This document shows, piece after piece, positions 15,540 to 26,742 of a DNA stretch of 64,000 nt. The stretch spans positions 186,001 to 250,000 of the forward strand of contig CANTFL010000320.1 of assembly GCA_947650285.1 (NCBI GenBank), written 5' to 3'. Position numbers and translations under genes: made by a program. The notes beneath the pieces were generated by a model. That model did no database searches. It had not been told where the DNA came from and worked only from the letters and a program-made list of their open reading frames with translations. The DNA is from Hyaloperonospora brassicae (lineage: Eukaryota; Oomycota; Peronosporomycetes; Peronosporales; Peronosporaceae). The stretch's first letter is position 1, and every line of letters begins with the position of its first letter.

Positions 15540-15880
15540 CTCACTCGAGCTGTAACGCACCACCCAACGGATGCGAAGATCCGTAAAGCCATGACGGTGC
15601 TGAAAGAAAAGTGGCAGAGAAAAAGAAGGACGAGAAAATGCTCCAGGATGGCCGTCTGCTGGGTAAGACCGAGGCAGTCGAGAGCAAAGCTGTTTCCAAG
15701 CAGCGTCCGCTGCAGCTGAAAAATACGTCCGAGTTCAGTCACGCGCTGTGGACAGTTGCTGTTGTGCTCATTGGCATCGCATTGGATCTCGGCCAACTTG
15801 GTTTTGTGCAGCGGCGCAACGGTCATTTGACGTCATTCAGAAAGCTGAAATTCCTGTGGAACATCATGTATTGTTTGGCG
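15540..15880 (+). pseudogene. Unidentified coding-like fragment
   Basis: Two overlapping plus-strand frames join into lysine-rich, coding-like sequence around KIRKAMTVLKEK (about 15,575-15,615) and AEKKKDEKMLQDGRLLGKT (15,614 onward), with a one-base register change between them, then a hydrophobic stretch near 15,745-15,800. I do not recognise the protein. It lies inside the TIR element and may be a second captured host fragment. Weakly supported. Confidence 0.3.
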
Positions 15881-16576
15881 TACCACAAAAGATTGATTCG
15901 GCAGACACATGTCAAGTCCATGCATGTTGACATACGTCTTCATGTACTTCTCCCGACGTCACGCGAATCCGACTGTTGCGTGCTAAAGGCCACCTCTTGT
16001 GCCTCAATAGTCTATTCTTGCGAGCGGCAGCATTGCGTTGCGTGGTGCCCGTCGTCACAGGTCGCACATCATAGTGGTGCTTGCATGAAGTTTCTCGCTT
16101 GTCCCAACTTACGGCGAGCGACAGACGAACACTGAAGCTTGGCGTGGCAAACGGAAAAGAGACTCGAAAGCGTCTCATACGTTAGCAGCATAGTGGCCTC
16201 TTGGTGGCTTCAGGCACTGTGCACGTATCGCGGTCTCATGTCCATTGCATTGGCCCACCATTCCGACCGTACTCTATTAATCCGTCCTCGCCTTCGGTCT
16301 CGCGTATCTCCAACTCTTTGAAACAATGCAGCGCTACAGCTGCACGACCTCGCGGAAACGACTCGGTTGCTACTTACTTCACTGTGAGACCATTGTACGT
16401 ACTACGCTTGGTGTATTTCTTCCTAAAGCAAGGGTCATGTTGATGTAATGACCGGCGACGGAAGACGGCTGATGTCTGGATTTTGCTTGCATCTTTCAGT
16501 GCGCTACAACGTTTGTCATATGCGTCTGGAGCCAATTGTCTTCAGCATCGACACAGTTGAAATTTCGTGCGGCCAC

Positions 16577-17388
16577 TTAGCTCAGCAGCAAGCTGCGGCC
16601 AGAGTCTGGGCGACCCGATGCCCCACTCGCGCCATCTTGTAAGAATGAGCCATGTTTGTGCTCGGTGAACTTACGTGTCGACAAGTCCAAGTTGATGCAG
16701 TTACCGTATCGGTCCCGAAGAGTTGGCTGTGTTCGCCCGGGTACATTATGACAAATGTCGCTCCACGGCACTTGATCCTGATTGGACTCACTGCCTTTTG
16801 GCACGTATGCACAAGTGCGAGCAGCAGCCGTCTATCCTCACTCAGCTATAACTTGTCTCACCGAAGATCTGGTGCAAGCGAGAGCTGCCCTCGATGGCGG
16901 ATCTGCCTCGACACACGGCCATCAATCAAATCTGCAACTACGTCCCCTTTTTCGCCAAAGACCGGGACAGCTTTAAGCCAGATCTAATCTTCTTCTGGCG
17001 TAAAGATTGGTTGAGTGTTTCCCGCGTTCAGCGCTGTCTGGTACCGAGCAAGACCATGAGCTGCTGGTCCTCCCGGCACGAACATGCGCTTTGTAATCTC
17101 GAGCCACTTCTTCACCAGTTTCGGGTCGTCTTGTCCCGTAGCCAACCGTCGAAGCGCTGTATCTTCCTCTTTCGTCCACGCGCTAAGCCGAAACGTCGGC
17201 GACTCGTGCAAGTCATACCACAATTTGCACGCAATACCCGAACGTATAAGTGGAAACTTTTTCGACTTGCGCGCCTCCTGCCACGCGCGAAGTTTGTTCC
17301 ACGCTTGCAGAAGTATCTCCACGTCAGCGGCGTGTGTCATGAAGAACTCTTTGGCAAAGTCCGCGACGACTTTCCGCTTTAAACTCAT
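16577..17388 (-). pseudogene. Myb/SANT-like DNA-binding protein, broken
   Basis: Minus-strand reading from an ATG at 17388 gives about 134 codons with a Myb-type repeat (SAWTKEEDTALRRLA, then KKWLEITKRM) and the start of the next (PIFTPEED). A TAG follows at 16984, but the same frame continues with WLKAVPVFGEKGDVVADLI and GRVSRQIRHR, a second Myb helix set. After further stops and one register change comes a third repeat (VPWSDICHNVPGRTQPTL, then RDRYG), ending near 16577. Three tandem Myb-like repeats broken by at least two stops and one frameshift indicate a pseudogene. It sits wholly within the TIR element, suggesting capture of a host gene. Confidence 0.7.
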
Positions 17389-17659
17389 AAAATAGTTGGG
17401 GTCTCGGCTACAAACGACTCAAGAATGTGAGCACGTAGAAACTTGGATGTCGTTGCTACTGCCGATGGTCAAATCTTGGTATTATACCATGCGATTGAAT
17501 ACCGTCTTTGAGACGGTAGAGATCCCAGCAGGCATTGCCCGTTTAATATCGCCCTGGCCAAGATGGACTGATGAAATCTCGCGCACGAGTGCATTTACCG
17601 CTCAAGATTGGGATATATCGAGCAGCAGTAAGTGACAACGTGTTTAGCTTTTTCTACAC

Positions 17660-17741
17660 CATAAATTATGAAGTCCTTTTTATCAGTTTGGGAGGGAGGG
17701 TGTGCCTGTAGCAAAAATGGGGTGTGCCCCTAGTCGTGGCC
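17660..17741 (-). repeat. Right terminal inverted repeat
   Basis: Reverse complement of the left repeat, ending AGTCGTGGCC at 17741, followed by the 9 bp flanking duplication. Confidence 0.75.
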
Positions 17742-17750
17742 TAGCAATAA

Positions 17751-18139
17751 TTGTCTACAAGATGAAAATAGGATTATTTTAGCCAGACAAAGACCCCCGT
17801 ATTGATCGTCAATGCGAGCGATCACATCCAACAAATAAGATGTGGTGGTTTTAGGAGGTGGATCATACAGGTAAAAATTGGCGTTTTTTCGACCATAAAC
17901 CTACTTTGGGAGAGACAGAAATAATAAGTGGGTCAGTCATGTGATATGCAAACCAGTTAGGTGAAGTTGTTGCAGTCGAACAACCATCATTGGTCAAGCA
18001 GATACAATCGGCTGATGTGTCTTTTTAGGCATTGAATGTAGCTTTGATAATATCGTGATTATGTGGTGATGTAAAAAAAATTCAATTTGAACAATCTACA
18101 CATTTGGGACAAACGGAAGTCGGCGAATTCGAGGTCAGC
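17751..18139. other. Spacer, nothing recognised
   Basis: AT-rich, no open frame of note, between the TIR element and the minisatellite. Confidence 0.6.
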
Positions 18140-18550
18140 AAATCAAGTGTCGGCGGCTCGACGAGTCAAATCTCGGTGAGAGAAGCCTCGATGAGAGAAG
18201 CCTCGACGAGTCAAGACTCGAAGAGTCAAGACTTCGCAAACGAATAATCGATGAATGAAGACTTGACAAGAGAAGACTTGAAGAGGCAAGACTCGACGAG
18301 CAAAGACTCGACAAGCGAAGGCTCGACGAGTCGAAACTCGATGAGAAACAATTTGATGAGTGAAGCGTCGATGAGTCAAAATTCGATGAGAGAGGACCCG
18401 ACAGGTTAAACCTCGATGGCCAAGACTCTGCGGGCGAAGACTCAAAGATCCAAGACTGGACGAGCCAAGACTCGACGGGCGAAAACTTAACGGGCGAACA
18501 CTCGACGAGCCAAGACTAGATGAGAGAAGACTCGACGAGTGAAGATAAGA
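18140..18550. repeat. CTCGACGAG minisatellite, copy 1
   Basis: About 25 imperfect units of roughly 15 bp of the form AGACTCGACGAGTCA, with variants (CTCGATGAG, CTTGACAAG). The unit is itself near-palindromic (CTCGACGAG). Its minus-strand frame is open (about 100 codons rich in R, H, V, F) only because the unit length is a multiple of three; I do not call it a gene. The same unit recurs at 41.85-42.1 kb. Confidence 0.85.
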
Positions 18551-19290
18551 GAACGAGATGATGAATGATCTATCACACTAGGCATTAGTACATGAAGAAA
18601 AGGGGGGCGAAGGGGAACCAATCCCCAGTCCCTTCGCGGTCAGGAAGAGGAAAATCGATAAATCAATACAGTGCAGAACCCCTAAGTCCAAGGCACGCGT
18701 ACACTTAAGGTAAGTTCCTGAGGGGGCTAGACTATGCCTGCCGTAGAACCTCGAGAGGCATATCTTGTAGAGGTATCGATTAGTAGCGCGAAGAGTTTAG
18801 GAGAGCCCGGGCTGGGAAGCGCTCGATACTAGCGAAAAAAGGAGTCTCGTCTTCGACGAGCCGGTAAACCTAGTGAAGAGACCTTCGTTACTCTTGTCAA
18901 GTGACAAGTCGGTGAACATATAGACGGAAAAGTTGAAAGTCTTGTCGAATGACAAGCCGGTGGGCCTCAGCCAAGGGCACCGAAAAGCTTCTAGTCGGGC
19001 GTACATTGCGCCCGGTGACCTGTCAAAACGCGGAAGCGTCGGCTTCTACCCTTTGGTGTGAAGTCATAGGAAGAGAGAGGGTTAGAGGATGCTGATCTCA
19101 GGCAGGCCTCTGGTGGAATTTTTAAAGGAATCGTATAGGTGAGAGCCACAACTTAACGTTGTAGGGGTTAACCGCGTAGTGATTTATCCTAACGTACTAG
19201 CCGGCGTCGCCGACTAAGCTCGGCGACTGTTGTGTTTGTACGTTGAGACTGTGAGTAAACAGCTGTGACCAACTACTATACCAAAATGTT
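18551..19290 (+). repeat. Dispersed repeat next to minisatellite, copy 1
   Basis: Diverged direct copy of 42106-42890. Shared landmarks in the same order: AAGTCCAAG.CACGCGT, a GGTAAGT block, GACTATGCCTGC, GCGAAAAAAGGA, tandem hairpin units of the form GTCTCGTC..GACGAGCCGGT, AGTCGG.CGTA, GGTGAGAGCCACA, and a CGCCGACTAAGCTCGG end. The identity of the element is unknown. Confidence 0.65.
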
Positions 19291-22200
19291 GTGGGGCACA
19301 TATTGGTATCTGGCCATCACTGACATACCAGATTTTCGAATCATTTAAGAATAGCGTGAAAATTGTCCAGAAGAACACTCGAAGGTGGGTTTAGATCAAC
19401 GGACATACCTTAGACCGACGTATGTTTTATGTCGTGATACAAGAAGACAGAAGCATTAGTATTTAAATAGTCGAAGTGCTCTATTAGATCGGAGAAAGAT
19501 AATGATTTAGATTTTAACTATAAAAATGTGTCTGCTGTGAAGTCAAAATATCAATAATGAAGAATATCGCGGTGTGGGATATAAAAAGTCACGGAGGTGC
19601 GGAATGTGATACAACAAGAGGTCGATCATACGAAGAATTACTTACCACACAGGTTACTACAATTTAGGGAATGAAGATTGATATTCTTTACTTTTAGAAA
19701 GGGATTGCGTAAGATACAGGCATTGATCAAGTGGCAATTAAAGACAAAAATTTAGGTACGGAGGTAGTAGAGAAAGAGAAGTCCGTACCTAAAATATATA
19801 ACCACTAACGCGGGTAATTATGCTTCGTAAACAGGTTAATATATGTCATTTCCACCTGGAAATGTAACACGTTCAGTCGGTGTGAAGATCAGAGAGCTAT
19901 TATGGTGAGCGATCCTGGAATATTACTGACTAAATAAAAGAAACTGTTACGGCCACTTATCTTGATTAAGTAATTTATTAATTATAAATAGAAACGTTCT
20001 ACCACTCGCATCACGTGGGAAAGTGAAAAATGGACGTCGAATAAGATATTGCAATCGCGAAACAGGTGAGATAAGTCGCCTCATAAATTTTCGAGAAGTT
20101 AGCAGATCTAATTTAGGATTATTAACACCAGTCAACATAAGTCGACAATCGTTTTTGTCTTAAGCTTCTACAATTGTTGTTAATCATAAATTCGACAATA
20201 TTATCTGGTAGTGGAATAGTTTTCGGCAGATATACCAAATTTTATCGACCGGTAGTATAACCCGCGCCATAAACATGTGAATTTGTGCGAGACGTAGATT
20301 AATCGATGTAATATAACTACTTAAATATAGCATTTTATTGAAAAGCGGTGTTGATGTTAAAATGCACAAGAGTAATAGCCTCATTCGTTTGGTCGTCTGA
20401 ATCGCTTTGGTACTTGAATTTGACTTTTTCCTGATCACGACCTTAAATTTATCAACGGATAGTGACAGCACTTCGCATCGATACTTCAAAATCGGCCAAA
20501 CGAAGCGATACAAAGCCACTTGATAAAATCGATAAGTTCAATGAAGATGAAACGCACTCTGATGCAAAGCTATCGAATCTAGATAGAACGTCCTACATTG
20601 ACAAGTATTTAAATTCAGTTGTATCATGGATGTAGCCGTATATAAAGAAAAAGCTTATAATGGTACTTGGTCATTCAAAATTGTCGATAGGCCTAGATGA
20701 AGATTTTATAAATGGCATAAGGTGGAATAACCGGCGCGTCGGGTAACTAGCAGGATTAGAGATTCATCTAATAGACTTAAGAATGATATACAACGTACAG
20801 TTTTGAACGTTGCGATCATTTCATTCGTCGCTATGAAGTCTTTAAAATTACCATTGATTTTTTGAAGATACCTAGATCCGCGCGTCCGCGCTAAAGGAAT
20901 TGGGGTCAAGACTTGTATTCAATTTTGTTGTATTTATCGTGAAGATACGCGCAAAGAAATGTCGCGAGACAAGAGATGGTTTGCCTAATATTGTAAGTGA
21001 TGCTCAACTAGACTACATAGGTGATTAGAGCCCTACAATCAATATAATACTCTATGATATCCTAGATGAAGATCCATAAAACAAAGGCGATCGGCATCCT
21101 GACGGGATAAATAGATGAAAAATAGGCCGAGGATGTGTTAACAGTGTTATAGGCCAGAATCGACCAAATTTTTTATCCTTTACAGTTTAACTGTTCGGCC
21201 TCCAGTATGTGTAGCTTATAATTAACACATATGCTACTTCGGCAGCTCTGCTGCATAAATACGATTCCGCAGACCGACTAATACCGTTCAGGAGCTGATC
21301 GATTAATCCCAATCAAATATATTACAAAACGTTTGAAAAGAGGCGCTCGAATAACTTTTGATGAAAAAATGCTTATAGATGCTGGTTATATGAGAATTGG
21401 AAGTTGGTACGCACCAATTGGTGTTAGCTTGATTAGTATATTTATCGAGCCTAACTCGACGATCTAAGAAGTAGGTAGGTATTCCATTTAACGAAATGTT
21501 TAATTGAAACTTGCGAGAAGGGCGGAGATGAGATAGGTGTCTTATATGCTTTAAGATTATAATTCCACGAGGTGGTGCATGACTTGCTGATTGCGATGGA
21601 TTTACGCAAAAAAAAATCAAAAAATGATAAAAATGTGCCCAAATTTACGGCAAAAACGGTCGAGTGTTTGGTTGTGACCATATTCGATTGAGCCACATTT
21701 ACACAATTTTGAGACGGGTCGTAATCGGCGATCATATACGCGACACATGACTGAGCTACCGCATATGCCTCGAAGTAGAAAATAAAGGATTTAAACTGTC
21801 AATATAATGAGATATAGCGGGTTGCAGTAATATATGTAATTATATCAAATCAAAATATGTCGTCAGTTCTTATGTATTTGACTTAGTGCTAAGATAGAAG
21901 CAAGGTGAAATCGATCGTAAAGCGCATATTTTAAAGCCTCTGCAGAATTAGACGGTGTAGAAACGAGAAGATCGTCAGCTTTGATCACAATTTACAGAAT
22001 TTGCTGGCTCTATATAACATAATGGGCTGCTGGAGCTAAAAATATTACGTCGTAAGATTAGTTGCTTATTAGCAAGAAACTACTGACACGTCGTGAAAAG
22101 CTTGCAAGAAGAAATCTTACAATCATTTGAATGGATTGTGTGAAATAGTCACGGAAACAATAGGTTTGAAACGTTTATTTGAAGGATTAAGTGATCGGGG

Positions 22201-22800
22201 ATGTGGAAGAGGTAGTGTACTAGGAAAAATAACGCGTGTTTGTTTGCGTTGAACTATGAAGTAGATAAAGGCAAATTGTTTTATTTTTAGACTTTAGGCT
22301 GGATTCGCTGACTTTCGCGTGTAATTAATCCGGACGGTGCGACATATTGACGCAAAAATTGACATTTTGCACCATTTCCACACTACCCTCGAGGATATAT
22401 TTAAGGTATGTACAGTACCAATTAGCGGGTCGGAATATTTTAAATCAAAAGTCAATATGAGACTTGCAACGTTTTATGTGATATTGTGAGAATTTCGTAA
22501 ATAGAGATGGCCTCTCGTACCGTATTACAGAATTAGGAAATTTGTGGATATGTATTCATTTTAAGCTTGTGCCATGGACCGCATGCCGTCATTACCACGA
22601 TCGTTTATAGGTAAGAAGAAGCTGCTTTAATAGCAAGATGTATTTTGGGGTTTGCGACTGCAGGGGCGAGCTTGTCTTGAACACCTTTGATAACAACGCA
22701 TGCTTTCGAAATTCGGGATACAGATAAACCTAGCGATGTTCTTGTTGTTTTTGGGTTTGATTAAATAACATTACATAGAGCTTAATATACTTCCTTTTAC
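19291..22800. other. No gene recognised
   Basis: AT-rich DNA with no frame over about 115 codons and none resembling a known domain. No LTR or TIR pair seen. Confidence 0.6.
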
Positions 22801-23934
22801 ACAAAACGCGTGGCCTTTTACTCCGGCTAAAAGACATTTGGCCTCTCGGCATTGCAGTATGCCACGCGTCTCTGATGATAAAGCCTCCCGATTACTTGGC
22901 TTTTCGTCTCAGGCGACGTGGCACATTTCCGGGCTGGAACGCATATTGGCCCCCGATGTTTCATGGGTGCCACGCGTCCGAGCTGAATCAATACCTGGAT
23001 TGTCTGGATCGAAATGGACTCTCAATTGGATTAATGCACTTTGTTACGTAATCAAAAACTTCGACATATATCAGTCTGACAAGAGTCACGACAACCTTTT
23101 CGGCAGGGCAGCAACGCCTATTTACCTACCCAAGATTAAGACAAGAGTACCGCACTTTCTCAACATGAAGTCATTTCTGGATAATTTGGCCAAGTAGGAC
23201 TGTATCATAGGTCATAGACTAATGGTTTAGCAACAGAGTAATAATTAGTTCGATTTGCTTTTAAGTACACGTGTCGACTTCTCTTCCGGGTTGGATCATT
23301 GGCCACCCGACGTCAAAGACAGTTACATACTTAAAGTAAGCGATACCTCTGGATTGTTTGGCCAGAGATTTAGGACTCTCAAACAACAACTCCAGCTGCG
23401 ACTGGACTCATCCAGCAAGAAAGGCGAATGTTGCAAGATCGCAAGACGTCTTAAGTGGTCAGAAGACTTGAGAATCAAGCATCTACTTTGGACAAGGCGA
23501 TCTAGTAGAGATCAAGGTGGCTCGTATCGAGGAACTTACAAATACAATCGCTATCGTGTGAAGGTTTCCACAGGACAGCCCAATTTCCAAACACATTAAA
23601 GCTTGGCATCGACTCGAGTCCACCTAAAAGAGTGCAATCAGCCCCACCGACGGGTACACAAGGTAAGCGAGGAATACCGCACGAAATTAGAGTACCCCTC
23701 CGTTAGTCGGTCGTCCCGGCGCCAATGGAGAGTCGGTATCGACTCCAAAAAAGAGCTATCACCACTCTACCACAGTAACGATGATGACGGCAGCGTCGTT
23801 GCTGCGTGGAATGCAACGGCAAGGAGCAGCTTCTTGCCCATCAACTCAGATTCAATGACGAGGTGACAATACAAAAAACGATACAAGCGACACAGGAAGA
23901 TGGGAGCGCCGTCCAGTAAAGAAAAGCTGGCGAT
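22801..23934. other. Coding-like but unidentified stretch
   Basis: Three consecutive plus-strand frames (22838-23197, 23255-23599, 23603-23866) of 87-119 codons each. Base composition is more gene-like than to the left, and a GCCACGCGTC motif occurs twice (22,861 and 22,971). No domain is recognised and no convincing intron joins the frames. It could be a decayed element or exons of an unknown gene. Confidence 0.3.
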
Positions 23935-24699
23935 CCTGTATTGGCATTGTTATCATACGAGTGTTATGAATACCGTCCAGCACTATGAGTGGGGCGCTTG
24001 AGCTACGAGTGGTGTGCCTGGCTTTATCCGACGGACCTTTGGTCGAACGATAGATGCAGAATTGGCTGACCTTTTCAATTGTAGCACCATGCGATCGTGT
24101 TTTCGATTGTAGGTGTTTCGTTGTCATGTAATTGTGGTAAAACTGCACTTACAAATTGAGGTCAGTGGCTCATGCCTGGATACACCATTTTGCTTGACGA
24201 TAAGCGTTTGCTGTCCAAAACAAAATGACAATGATATTGTTTGCCGCACGACTTTGCAGCCAATATGACCAGCTTTCTTTGCAGTTGCTTGAAGTCCAGA
24301 GATGCGCACGCAGCCCTCTTCATATCGATAGTGCCATCACAACTACTACTTACTGCTTGCTGACTTCGAAGTCCCCGAATTGCACATAGCATAACGATGC
24401 TTATGTGCAGAAAAGCTCAATGTCGATAACATTTTTGCTGATCTAGATATCACGCGCTTGCGGGTGTACGTGCATGTGTGTGATATGACGTCTTCAATGC
24501 TGTGCCAGCTGTCTCAATCATCTGTTTATGATCATCGCTCGAAAATATCGCTACCATCCGGTGTAGATATCTTTGCCCATATCTTACCTTCAGCACATCC
24601 CGCCGTCATGTACGGACGAATTGTTTGATCCCTAGGACTGTACTGCAGCATTTGTGCGACCGCTAGCATTGAACGAAGTGTACGATCACTAGCTATGTA

Positions 24700-26189
24700 G
24701 TGATTGTGCGATCTTTACCACAGAACGTTTTGTACGGTCGCTCCGCCTGCGTCAAGTCGTGTTCAACTACCGCGTCACAACGCGTCCCTACTTCTGCTAC
24801 TACTTCACAAGTTGAGCCCCCGCTTCATCCCCGCGAGCGTCGCACTAGCGGTGGAACCCATTGGCTTCAACGTGACTCCAAATCAGCCGCACAGCTCGAA
24901 CTCGTCTCCGTGGCGTCCCTCCCTCTGATTTCGCTATCGTCTGCAATACAAACAACAAGTGACTCACTCGTCCATCGATCGCCCACCGTCGTCAATCACA
25001 CCCGACTCCGAGCCATCCCCCGCCCTCACCTTCATCGTCGTCCTCGTCGTCCTCGTCCTCGTCCTCGTCATCACTGTCATTGTCTTCGTCACTGTCACCA
25101 TCCAACGTCTGCCAGCAGCTCTTCTTTCGCCCCTCCCTCTCTCTCTCTCTCCATGCTCCCCCCTTCGCTCTTCCGCCCCGCGTGGCAGGACCGACGCTCG
25201 TCCTCCATTGCGGCCCCGCCACTGGTCTTCCGTGCCCCGCCCAGGCCCACTTCCCGCTGTCCGCCCCTGGCGCTGAGCGTCGCGCAGCACGAGCCACCGA
25301 AGGAGAAGGCCGGCGTGAAGCTGCTCGTGGGGGCCGCCGTCTGCCTCGCGTACGAGTTCGCGCTCGGCCACTACCTCGAGTTCATCAAGATCATGAAGCA
25401 GACGCAGCCGCAGCTCTCGTACGTGCAGTTGACGCAGGAGATCATGCACGCCAAGGGCCTCGTGGGGGTCTGGGACGGCTTCCTCCCGTGGGGCGCGCTG
25501 CAGGGCGTGGCCAAAGGTGCGGTCTTTGCCTGGGGCCACTCGATCGCGCGCACGGGGCTGAGCCCGTTCATCCAGAGGGGCGCCGTGAGCCGAGACGCGT
25601 CGGAAGTGATTGCCGGCGGCATTGGGGGCGGCTTCCAGGGCTTTGTCCTGAGTCCGACGCTGCTGCTCAAGACGCGCGTGATGACGGACCCGATCTTCCG
25701 CGAGCACATGACGCCGCTCGAGACCGTGTCGCGCTCCATGCGCATTGGCGTCAAGGTCATCCAGCAAGAGGGCGGGATGGCGCTCATGAAGGGGTCGGGC
25801 ATGTTCTCGCTCAAGCGCGTGGCCGACTGGTCCACGCGCTTCTACTTCTCCGTGCAGGCGGAGAACCTCTTGTACAAGCGCAAGAACCCCGACCATGTGC
25901 TGCAAACGAGCGAGCAGGTGATCTCGTCGCTCCTGGGGGAGTCGTCAGTGCGGCCGTGACGCTGCCCATGGACGTGCTGGTCGCGCAGATCCAACAGGCG
26001 TCGAAAGCCGGGGAAAAGGTGTCTGCTCTCGAGCTCTTTCGACAGCAGTACCGGGCTGGGGGGCTCAACAAGGTGCTGGCGTTCGGGACGACGGGCTTCG
26101 TCGCGCGCTTTGTCCACGCGAGCTTCACGACCATGATCATGAAGACAGCAACGAGTGTGGTGTACGACATGGTCGAGCGTCGCCACTAG
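24700..26189 (+). CDS. Mitochondrial-carrier-like protein, left copy (one frame break)
   Basis: The open frame from 24700 runs 419 codons to a TGA near 25959, and the adjacent frame continues the same protein to a TAG at 26189. From about residue 200 it reads like an SLC25-type carrier: KLLVGAAVCLAYEFALGHYL, an amphipathic repeat with FLPWGALQGVAKGAVFAWGH, a second repeat around VLSPTLLLKTRV (a degenerate P-x-[DE]-x-x-[KR] signature) and a third, LPMDVLVAQIQQ. The break is at a run of five G (25935-25939); one more G would join the frames, and the right copy has the same run, so either base-calling error or an old lesion is possible. The first roughly 170 codons are low-complexity (CTCGTC repeats) and differ between copies, so the true start is probably near 25,150-25,300 or behind an intron. 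A transporter of the inner mitochondrial membrane is the likely role; substrate unknown. Confidence 0.7.
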
Positions 26190-26341
26190 AAGAACGCTAG
26201 CAACAAAGTCGACGGACGGATAGACAATGGGCGCGGCTGTACTTTGTCAAAACTGCACGAACGCGTCAGAACGCATCCCGTGGTGGTGCTAGAGCTGCAT
26301 AGAGGCGCGCAGAGAGGAGCTCTGGGACAAGAGAAACGCTG

Positions 26342-26742
26342 TTATACCACGTCTGGAGCTGTAGCTGGAGGTGCAGGCGCAAATGCACGTGGAAGGAACT
26401 GTGGGTAGTGGCGAAGGAGATAGGTCTCGGCCTTTTGCATCTGCTCGTAGTCGTCGTCGCGTTCGTGGTCGTATCTGTAACCAAAGGTGCACGAACGAAC
26501 GAGACTGCGTCAACACCATCGACATTTGCCGTCTCCTTTGTCATCGTCAAGTACGGCTCTCACCCCATCAAGTGACAAAGACCGTGTGCCACCAGCACAG
26601 GCAGTCGGTCTGCCAGCGTCGTGACCTCCTGGAGCTGCGCGTCGCTGCACTGGCGTGTGACGTACGCCGGACTGATGTAAATGTCGCCGAGATAGCGTTC
26701 GTCTGGGCTCTGGACGCGCGGAACCCGCCCGGCGATCCGAAT
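26342..26742 (-). pseudogene. ybeY-like gene, 5'-truncated left copy
   Basis: Minus strand: exon 3 at 26742-26564 (RYLGDIYIS through AHGLCHLMG), an intron starting GTGAGAG and ending TTACAG, then exon 4 at 26474-26342 (YDHE through ATAPDV, then V and stop). Both exons encode the same residues as the complete right copy over their shared part; differences fall in the intron and beyond the stop. Exons 1-2 are missing because duplication homology ends just upstream of exon 3, where the right copy's acceptor CAG is GCA here. An in-frame open stretch continues upstream to an ATG at 27183 and could supply a new 5' end, but there is no homology to support it. Confidence 0.75.

Larger units (their letters stand above)
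15363..17741. mobile_element. Mutator-like TIR element carrying gene fragments
   Basis: A 2379 bp unit bounded by long terminal inverted repeats: about 80 bp from 15363 rightwards matches the reverse complement of 17741 leftwards at roughly 80 percent or better. Both ends begin GGCCACGACT. Immediately outside lie TAGCAATTA (15354-15362) and TAGCAATAA (17742-17750), a 9 bp target duplication with one mismatch. Long TIRs plus a 9 bp duplication are the signature of Mutator-like elements. No transposase is visible; the interior holds a broken Myb-like gene and an unidentified fragment, so it resembles a non-autonomous Pack-MULE. The interior is richer in G+C than the flanks. Confidence 0.75.

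Noticed and set aside
18140..18550. CRISPR-like look of regularly spaced short repeats
   Set aside because: Units are contiguous with no unique spacers, in a eukaryotic context; a minisatellite.
24964..25905. Long minus-strand frame (about 313 codons) opposite the carrier gene, and its counterpart at 39322-40260
   Set aside because: GC-rich shadow of the carrier reading frame; His/Arg-rich with no domain.
25080..26189. 369-codon plus-strand frame overlapping the carrier gene
   Set aside because: Only its last roughly 75 codons are real (carrier C-terminus); the rest is an Arg/Ala-rich out-of-frame reading.
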